DNA of 61,972 nt, from the NCBI RefSeq assembly GCF_000495795.1, contig NZ_AWGD01000006.1, positions 1 to 61,972 of the forward strand. Direction: 5' to 3'. The notes beneath the pieces are model-generated. The model did not search any database, was not told the DNA's origin, and saw only the letters and a program-made list of their open reading frames with translations. The translations under genes and the position numbers were made by a program. The stretch is from Asticcacaulis sp. AC460. Its GTDB lineage: Bacteria > Pseudomonadota > Alphaproteobacteria > Caulobacterales > Caulobacteraceae. This document shows, piece after piece, positions 57,334 through 61,972 of this stretch (its first letter is position 1; the number at the start of each line of letters is the position of its first letter).

Positions 57334-59316
57334 ATGACCGATTTTACCTCTTTTTCCCGCCGCCACCTCCTGGCCGGCGCTGCCGCCATGCCGTTCGCCG
57401 GCGCGTTGGTCACCACCGCCGCCCACGCCCAGGCCGCCGCACCGCCGCCGCTCAGCGTACTGGGCAAACTGCCGGCGGTCGAAAACGTCGCACTGTCGCC
57501 CAACGGCAAGCGTGTGGCCATGGTCATGACGCGCAACGGTGAACGCATCATTATCGATTACGACCTGGCCACCGGCGCCACTGCGGCGGGCGCGATCGAG
57601 GGGGACAAGATCCGCCAGGTGATGTGGGCCGATAACGACACGATTATGGTGGCGACCTCGTCGACCGAAATCTACGCCGGCCGACTCGCAGAACCGATGC
57701 TGGCCGCTATGTACAACCTGCCAAAAGGCAAGCGCAGCATCCTGTTCACCAATGTGCCCGGCGCCCTGCGTGGAGTGAGTGGAGACTTTCACCGAATCCA
57801 GACCGGTGACGGCTACAAGATTTCCGCCTCCGGCTGGAAGTCGCCGGAAGGTATCAACATGACGGACACCAATGCCTCGGCCTATACCGAGACTCTGGAA
57901 CGCTGCCTGTATGCCTTCAGCACCAAGTCGTCGCTGTCGACCAAGATCGACAGCGATGCCCGCCCGGTCCAGGAATGGGCCGTCCAGCCGGACGGAACCC
58001 TGACAGGCCGCAGCGAATATGACGACGACACCAAGATGTGGGTTCTGCGCTATCGCGACGGCAAGGGCTGGCGCGAAATCTTCAAGACCGAAGCCCGCTA
58101 CGACATGCCGTGGCTGGCCGGTCTGGGCCGCGACGGCAAGACCCTGCTGGTCCGGTTCGCCAGTGGCGAAGCCGCCGACCGCTATTACGAATTCGACGGC
58201 ACCGGCGCCAAGGTCGAGCTGGACATCGACGGGAGCTATCACGAACCCATCTTCCACCCGGCGACCAATGTACTGGTAGGTTTTCGCAACAACGGGCCAA
58301 TTTCCGAGTGGACCTTCTACGATCCGGTGTTCCAGCGCCTGCCCAAACTGCTGGACCAGGCCCTGCCCGACAGCTTCAACGACATCCTGGACATGGGCGA
58401 GAACCCCCGCCAGCTGGTGGTGCGCAGCGAAAGCCCCGAGGATCCAGGCACCTATTTCTATTTCGACTTTACCACGGGTGACTTCAAGGAGATCGGTTCC
58501 GCCTATCCGCAGATGCCGGCCGAATGGATTTCGCCCAAGAGCTACATCACCTACCAAGCCGCCGACGGCCTGGAGATCGGTGCGTGGCTGACCCTGCCGG
58601 TCAATGGCGGCGACAAAAACCTGCCCCTGGTGGTGCTGCCGCACGGCGGGCCCGAGGACCTGGATTCCGTCCGCTTCAACTGGATGTCGCAGGCCATTGC
58701 GACGCGCGGCTATGCCGTGTTGCAGCCGAACTTCCGCGGCTCGGCCGGTTACGGCAAGGCCTTTACCGAAAAAGGCTACGGCGAATTTGGCCGCAAGATG
58801 CAGACCGACCTCAGCGACGGCGTCGCTCACCTGGTCAAGCAAGGCACGGTCGATCCGAAACGCGTCGCCATCGCCGGTCATTCCTACGGCGGCTATGCTG
58901 CCCTGGCCGGAGTCAGCCTGCAGTCGGGTGTCTATAACTGCGCCGTGGCCATCGCCGGCCTGTCCGACCTGCGCACCTTCCTCGATTACCGGCGTGAGCG
59001 CGCCGGTTTCGACGGCAACAGCTACAGCATGGAATACTGGCGCCGTTTTATGGGTCCGGAAAGCGGGTGGGACAGCCTGTCGCCGGTCCGTCACGCCGAC
59101 ACCATCGCGGTGCCAGTGCTGCTGATCCATGGCAAGGACGATGTGGTCGTGCCCTTCGACCAGAGCGACGGCATCTACCAGGCCCTGAGCAAGGCCGGCA
59201 AACCGGTCGAGCTGGTGCAGCTCAAACAGGAAGACCACTGGTTGTCGCGCGAACCGTCGCGGGTGCAAACCCTGGAAACCCTGATCGCTTTCCTGCAAAA
59301 ACATAATCCGGCTTAG
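57334..59316 (+). CDS. S9 family prolyl oligopeptidase-like peptidase with Tat signal
   Basis: Encodes 660 residues. The N-terminus has a twin-arginine signal (SRRHLLAGAAAMPFAGAL, ending AHAQA), so the folded enzyme is probably exported to the periplasm. A beta-propeller spans about 45-400, then the alpha/beta hydrolase domain. The triad is Ser517 (GHSYGGYAAL), Asp602 (GKDDVVVP) and His635 (QEDHWLS). It resembles acylaminoacyl- and dipeptidyl-peptidases of S9, which release small peptides. With the S46 enzyme it suggests peptide scavenging in the periplasm. It is divergent from fabD. Confidence 0.93.
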   Translation: MTDFTSFSRRHLLAGAAAMPFAGALVTTAAHAQAAAPPPLSVLGKLPAVENVALSPNGKRVAMVMTRNGERIIIDYDLATGATAAGAIEGDKIRQVMWADNDTIMVATSSTEIYAGRLAEPMLAAMYNLPKGKRSILFTNVPGALRGVSGDFHRIQTGDGYKISASGWKSPEGINMTDTNASAYTETLERCLYAFSTKSSLSTKIDSDARPVQEWAVQPDGTLTGRSEYDDDTKMWVLRYRDGKGWREIFKTEARYDMPWLAGLGRDGKTLLVRFASGEAADRYYEFDGTGAKVELDIDGSYHEPIFHPATNVLVGFRNNGPISEWTFYDPVFQRLPKLLDQALPDSFNDILDMGENPRQLVVRSESPEDPGTYFYFDFTTGDFKEIGSAYPQMPAEWISPKSYITYQAADGLEIGAWLTLPVNGGDKNLPLVVLPHGGPEDLDSVRFNWMSQAIATRGYAVLQPNFRGSAGYGKAFTEKGYGEFGRKMQTDLSDGVAHLVKQGTVDPKRVAIAGHSYGGYAALAGVSLQSGVYNCAVAIAGLSDLRTFLDYRRERAGFDGNSYSMEYWRRFMGPESGWDSLSPVRHADTIAVPVLLIHGKDDVVVPFDQSDGIYQALSKAGKPVELVQLKQEDHWLSREPSRVQTLETLIAFLQKHNPA

Positions 59317-59385
59317 ATGATGTAACCTTTATTGCCCGGCGTGCGTATAAGGACTATCGTCCGCGCCAAAAAGGGAGATACCGCC

Positions 59386-59922
59386 ATGACGCCGTTTATC
59401 CGCTCCGCCCTCGTAACCCTGTCCGTTCTTGGCCTTGCTGCCGCCACGCCTTCGCTGGCCGCGCTCAAGGTCGGCGACAAAGCCCCGAACTTCACCGTGC
59501 CCGCCGCCACTGACGGAGACGTCAAGGACTTCTCGCTGCAGGCCGCTTTGAAGACCGGTCCCGTCGTTGTCTATTTCTACCCCAAGGCCTTTACCGGCGG
59601 CTGCTCGCTGGAGGCGCGCCAGTTCTCCCAGGCCATCCCGCAGTTCAAGGCCAAACATGTCACCGTCATCGGTTTGTCGGCCGACGGCATCGACGTGCTG
59701 AAGGACTTCTCCAAGAAGGACTGCGCCGGCAAGTTCCCGGTCGGTTCGGACAGCAATGTCGCCGTCACCAAGTCCTATGACGCGCAGATGGGCGCCATGA
59801 ATATGTCCAACCGCATCTCCTATGTCATCAGCAAGGACGGCCGGATCGCCTTCGTCCATGACAGCGGCGACGCCTCCACCCACGTCGCCGCCCTGCTGAA
59901 GGCTGTGGGTGCCGGAAAGTAA
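59386..59922 (+). CDS. Periplasmic peroxiredoxin (AhpC/BCP type)
   Basis: Encodes 178 residues. A signal peptide (LVTLSVLGLAAATPSLA) places it in the periplasm. The thioredoxin-like fold has the peroxidatic cysteine Cys73 in AFTGGCSLE, where most family members read FTPGCT, and a second cysteine Cys113 (KKDCAGKF) that may resolve the sulfenic acid. The start at 59386 has GGGAG upstream and begins the signal peptide. A 12-bp hairpin follows the stop. The electron donor is not evident. Confidence 0.88.
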   Translation: MTPFIRSALVTLSVLGLAAATPSLAALKVGDKAPNFTVPAATDGDVKDFSLQAALKTGPVVVYFYPKAFTGGCSLEARQFSQAIPQFKAKHVTVIGLSADGIDVLKDFSKKDCAGKFPVGSDSNVAVTKSYDAQMGAMNMSNRISYVISKDGRIAFVHDSGDASTHVAALLKAVGAGK

Positions 59923-59947
59923 AAGGTCACGACATACTGTCTTTTTG

Positions 59948-59976
59948 GGCCCGCAAGCGGATATCGCTTGCGGGCC
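59948..59976 (+). terminator. Hairpin after the peroxiredoxin gene
   Basis: A perfect 12-bp stem GGCCCGCAAGCG/CGCTTGCGGGCC closes a GATAT loop, 26 bases after the stop. The following TTGCCTTTG is only weakly T-rich. Confidence 0.65.
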
Positions 59977-60058
59977 TTGCCTTTGCAGCGATCTTCCTCT
60001 ATACGCCCCGTTCCCCTGACGGGTGGTCAGCCTCTTACCTGAGCCTCTGATCCATCGT

Positions 60059-60083
60059 CATGCCCGGACTTCCGCCGGACATG
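60059..60083 (+). promoter_or_regulatory. Possible S6:S18 mRNA leader hairpin before rpsF
   Basis: CATG-C-CCGG pairs with CCGG-A-CATG around a loop that contains CCG (60072-60074), 33 bases before rpsF. The S6:S18 complex is known to repress its own mRNA by binding a hairpin with an exposed CCG in many bacteria. The fit here is by eye only. Confidence 0.3.
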
Positions 60084-60115
60084 GCGCCGCCCGTCGCAAC
60101 GGAAGAGGAACCTAA

Positions 60116-60493
60116 ATGCCCTTTTACGAGCATACCGTGATCGCACGGCAGGACATTTCGCCGCAACAGGCGGAAGCCCTTAACGATCAACTGAAGCACC
60201 TCATCGAAGACAATGGCGGCCACATCGCCAAGATCGAATACTGGGGTCTGCGCAACCTGACCTACCGCGTCAAGAAGAACCGTAAGGGTCACTACTCCCT
60301 GCTGGCCATCGACGCCCCGGCTGCCGCCGTGAAGGAAATGGAACGCCAGCTCGGCATCAACGAAGACGTCATCCGCTTCCTGACCGTCCGCGTCGAGGAG
60401 CTGGATCTGGAACTGTCGCCGATCCTGTCGCGCCGCGACCGTCCCGAGCGCGCTGAGCGCACCGAATCGTTTGCCGCCGAACAAGGAGCCTGA
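60116..60493 (+). CDS. rpsF: 30S ribosomal protein S6
   Basis: Encodes 125 residues. S6 binds S18 on the 30S platform. The start [22 protein letters not shown], the core [20 protein letters not shown] and the C-terminal acidic/basic tail fit alphaproteobacterial S6. It is first in the rpsF-rpsR-rplI operon, with rpsR starting five bases after its stop. Confidence 0.98.
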   Translation: MPFYEHTVIARQDISPQQAEALNDQLKHLIEDNGGHIAKIEYWGLRNLTYRVKKNRKGHYSLLAIDAPAAAVKEMERQLGINEDVIRFLTVRVEELDLELSPILSRRDRPERAERTESFAAEQGA

Positions 60494-60498
60494 TCACC

Positions 60499-60777
60499 AT
60501 GGCTGATATCGAAACCTCGCCGACTCCCGGCGCGCCTGTCGGCTCCGGCCCGGCCCGTCGTCCGTTCTTCCGCCGCCGTAAGGTGTGCCCGTTCTCCGGC
60601 GCCAATGCCCCGAAGATCGACTATAAGGACGTCAAACTGCTGCAGCGCTACATTTCCGAGCGCGGCAAGATCGTTCCCTCGCGCATCACGGCCGTGAGCC
60701 AGAAGAAGCAACGCGAACTGGCCAAGGCCATCAAGCGCGCCCGCTTCCTGGCCCTGCTGCCTTACGTTGTGAAGTAA
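60499..60777 (+). CDS. rpsR: 30S ribosomal protein S18
   Basis: Encodes 92 residues. The basic N-terminus is followed by the S18 core [20 protein letters not shown] and the ending [26 protein letters not shown] just upstream supports the ATG. It lies between rpsF and rplI. Confidence 0.98.
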   Translation: MADIETSPTPGAPVGSGPARRPFFRRRKVCPFSGANAPKIDYKDVKLLQRYISERGKIVPSRITAVSQKKQRELAKAIKRARFLALLPYVVK

Positions 60778-60790
60778 GGAGTAGAAAACC

Positions 60791-61378
60791 ATGAAAGTTG
60801 TTTTGCTGGAACGCGTCGAAAACCTCGGCACCATTGGCGATGTCGTCGGTGTCAAGGACGGCTTCGCCCGTAACTACCTGCTGCCGCGCCACAAGGCGCT
60901 GCGTGCTACCTCCGCCAACCTGAAGGTCTTCGAGGCCCAGAAGGAACAGATCGTCGCCCGTAACGCCGCCGCCAAGGCCGGCGCCGAAAAGGCCGCGTCT
61001 GAACTGGACGGCACGACCTACATCATCATCCGCCAGGCGGGTGACTCGGGTCAGCTGTACGGCTCGGTCAACGCCCGCGACGTCACCGATGCGGTGTCCG
61101 AAGCCGGCGGCAAGGTCGAGCGCAACCAGGTTGTCCTGGATACGCCGATCAAGACCCTGGGCGTCCATGCCATCAAGGTGCGTCTGCACGCCGAAGTCTC
61201 CGTGTCGATCTCGGTCAACGTCGCCCGCTCGCAGGACGAAGCTGATCGTCAGGCCGCCGGTGAGAACGTCATCGCCGCGCAGTTCGAGGAAGATCGTCTC
61301 GCCGACGAAGCCGCCGCTGCCGACATGCTGGAAGGCGGCGCTGGCCAAGCCATGGCCGATGCGCCTTACGAAGCTTAA
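60791..61378 (+). CDS. rplI: 50S ribosomal protein L9
   Basis: Encodes 195 residues. The N-domain MKVVLLERVENLGTIGDVVG and DGFARNYLLPRHKALRAT are typical. The long connecting helix and C-domain follow, with an Ala/Glu-rich tail of about 45 residues common in alphaproteobacteria. AAGGAG lies before the ATG. A strong terminator ends the operon at 61401-61429. Confidence 0.98.
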   Translation: MKVVLLERVENLGTIGDVVGVKDGFARNYLLPRHKALRATSANLKVFEAQKEQIVARNAAAKAGAEKAASELDGTTYIIIRQAGDSGQLYGSVNARDVTDAVSEAGGKVERNQVVLDTPIKTLGVHAIKVRLHAEVSVSISVNVARSQDEADRQAAGENVIAAQFEEDRLADEAAAADMLEGGAGQAMADAPYEA

Positions 61379-61400
61379 GCTTCTTAAGAGCTTACAAGAT

Positions 61401-61429
61401 AAACCCGGCAGGCGACTGCCGGGTTTTTT
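61401..61429 (+). terminator. Intrinsic terminator of the rpsF-rpsR-rplI operon
   Basis: AAACCCGGCAG pairs with CTGCCGGGTTT around a GCGA loop, followed by a T-run. The core matches the terminator at 61821. Confidence 0.92.
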
Positions 61430-61594
61430 GTTGCCAAAGCGGCAAATCCGGGTATGGTGCGGCCATTCGAGATCGACGGTTTCCCTGCACGACCGCCTAA
61501 CGGCACGCTTCCAGATATCGCTACTTTCGGATCCAGTTCGCGTAATTCCACCCGAACTTCATGCACGAAGGTGCGACATTCACAGGAGGCCATC
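61430..61594 (+). promoter_or_regulatory. Upstream and 5' untranslated region of the cold-shock gene
   Basis: About 165 bases without a gene separate the rplI terminator from the cold-shock gene. Cold-shock mRNAs often have long structured leaders that act as thermosensors, and this interval is long enough for one. No structure was resolved. AGGAGG at 61584-61589 is the ribosome binding site. Confidence 0.4.
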
Positions 61595-61795
61595 ATGGCA
61601 ACAGGTACGGTTAAGTGGTTCAATTCCACCAAGGGTTATGGTTTCATTCAGCCGGACGCCGGCGGCAGCGACGTGTTCGTTCACATCACCGCCGTTGAGC
61701 GCGCGGGCCTGCGCGGCCTGAACGACGGCCAGAAGATCACCTACGAGCTGGCCACTGAAAAGGGCAAGACCTCGGCGGTCAACCTGCAAGCCTAA
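61595..61795 (+). CDS. Cold-shock domain protein
   Basis: Encodes 66 residues, a single OB-fold cold-shock domain that binds single-stranded RNA and DNA. RNP1 (KGYGFIQ) and RNP2 (VFVHITAV) are intact. The ATG at 61595 follows AGGAGG at a short gap; the longer upstream frame is not conserved. It has its own terminator at 61821-61855. Confidence 0.96.
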   Translation: MATGTVKWFNSTKGYGFIQPDAGGSDVFVHITAVERAGLRGLNDGQKITYELATEKGKTSAVNLQA

Positions 61796-61820
61796 GCTTT
61801 CAGGTTCTCTGAGCTTTTCA

Positions 61821-61855
61821 AACCCCGGCAGGCGACTGCCGGGGTTTTTGTTTTT
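61821..61855 (+). terminator. Intrinsic terminator of the cold-shock gene
   Basis: AACCCCGGCAG pairs with CTGCCGGGGTT around GCGA, followed by TTTGTTTTT. Confidence 0.92.
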
Positions 61856-61860
61856 AGGAT

Positions 61861-61893
61861 TCAACCACGAACCACACGAACGGACACGAACTT
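61861..61893. repeat. TTCGTG-type intergenic repeat, right-end copy
   Basis: TCAACCACGAACCACACGAA followed by CGGACACGAACTT is, in reverse complement, close to 20777-20808 near holC: both contain GTTCGTG units ending TTCGTGGTT. It lies after the cold-shock terminator and runs towards the window end, which holds no visible gene. Confidence 0.6.
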
Positions 61894-61972
61894 CAGGATA
61901 GCCCGGCAACGGCAGTGAGCGTCGTGACGACGGCAAGGCTTTGAACACGAAAATTTCGAAAAGCACAAAAAG

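Overview
The window is about 62 kb of GC-rich, gene-dense chromosome from an alphaproteobacterium. The gene blocks (accB-accC, aat, DUF2155 and NDUFA12 genes; aspS next to hdaA-ppk-ppx-rnd; pepA/lptF-lptG-lptD-surA plus pdxA-rsmA; fabD-fabG-acpP-fabF-mltG-yicC-gmk; rpsF-rpsR-rplI) match what I know of Caulobacteraceae chromosomes. The flagellin and the HdaA-type DnaA regulator fit that family too. The genus, perhaps Asticcacaulis, is a guess. No rRNA, tRNA, CRISPR array, insertion sequence or phage gene was recognised.

Layout. 1-4258: end of acetyl-CoA carboxylase accB and all of accC, a PNPOx-like protein, aat, and on the minus strand DUF2155 and the complex I accessory subunit NDUFA12. 4468-7200: a large protein related to B12-dependent ribonucleotide reductase NrdJ that lacks the catalytic cysteines. 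7329-11734: accessory stretch with a secreted pentapeptide protein, a GH43 arabinanase-like lipoprotein with two candidate operators, a lone flagellin, and an acidic low-complexity secreted protein. 11933-20676: aspS, hdaA, ppk, ppx, rnd, purM. 20827-23873: holC, an I78 lipoprotein, a response regulator, a soluble histidine kinase and an SMP-30 lactonase, closely packed. 24022-30721: ABC-F ATPase, ndk, S46 dipeptidyl peptidase, purN-pepA. 30880-37229: LPS transport and outer-membrane assembly genes lptF, lptG, lptD, surA. 37430-41530: an intruding block with an AT-rich gene for a 1,024-residue beta-helix membrane protein and an alpha/beta hydrolase. 41730-43555: pdxA-rsmA. 43686-50533: two tandem RTX subtilisin-like proteases. 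50833-57116: the minus-strand fatty-acid and cell-wall operon. 57334-61795: S9 peptidase with a Tat signal, periplasmic peroxiredoxin, rpsF-rpsR-rplI and a cold-shock protein.

How the genes work together. Most of the window is core: fatty-acid initiation and elongation, lipopolysaccharide export and barrel assembly, polyphosphate turnover, replication control, purine synthesis and translation. The accessory genes lean towards degrading polymers outside the cytoplasm (two RTX subtilases, S46 and S9 exopeptidases, arabinanase).

Most unusual signals. (1) A family of four long nested palindromes sits at gene 3' ends, and its central stem keeps pairing while its sequence changes. (2) A 235-bp element with perfect 36-bp inverted ends lies between convergent genes. 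(3) The AT-rich beta-helix membrane protein lies between surA and pdxA. (4) The NrdJ-like protein appears to be a pseudoenzyme.
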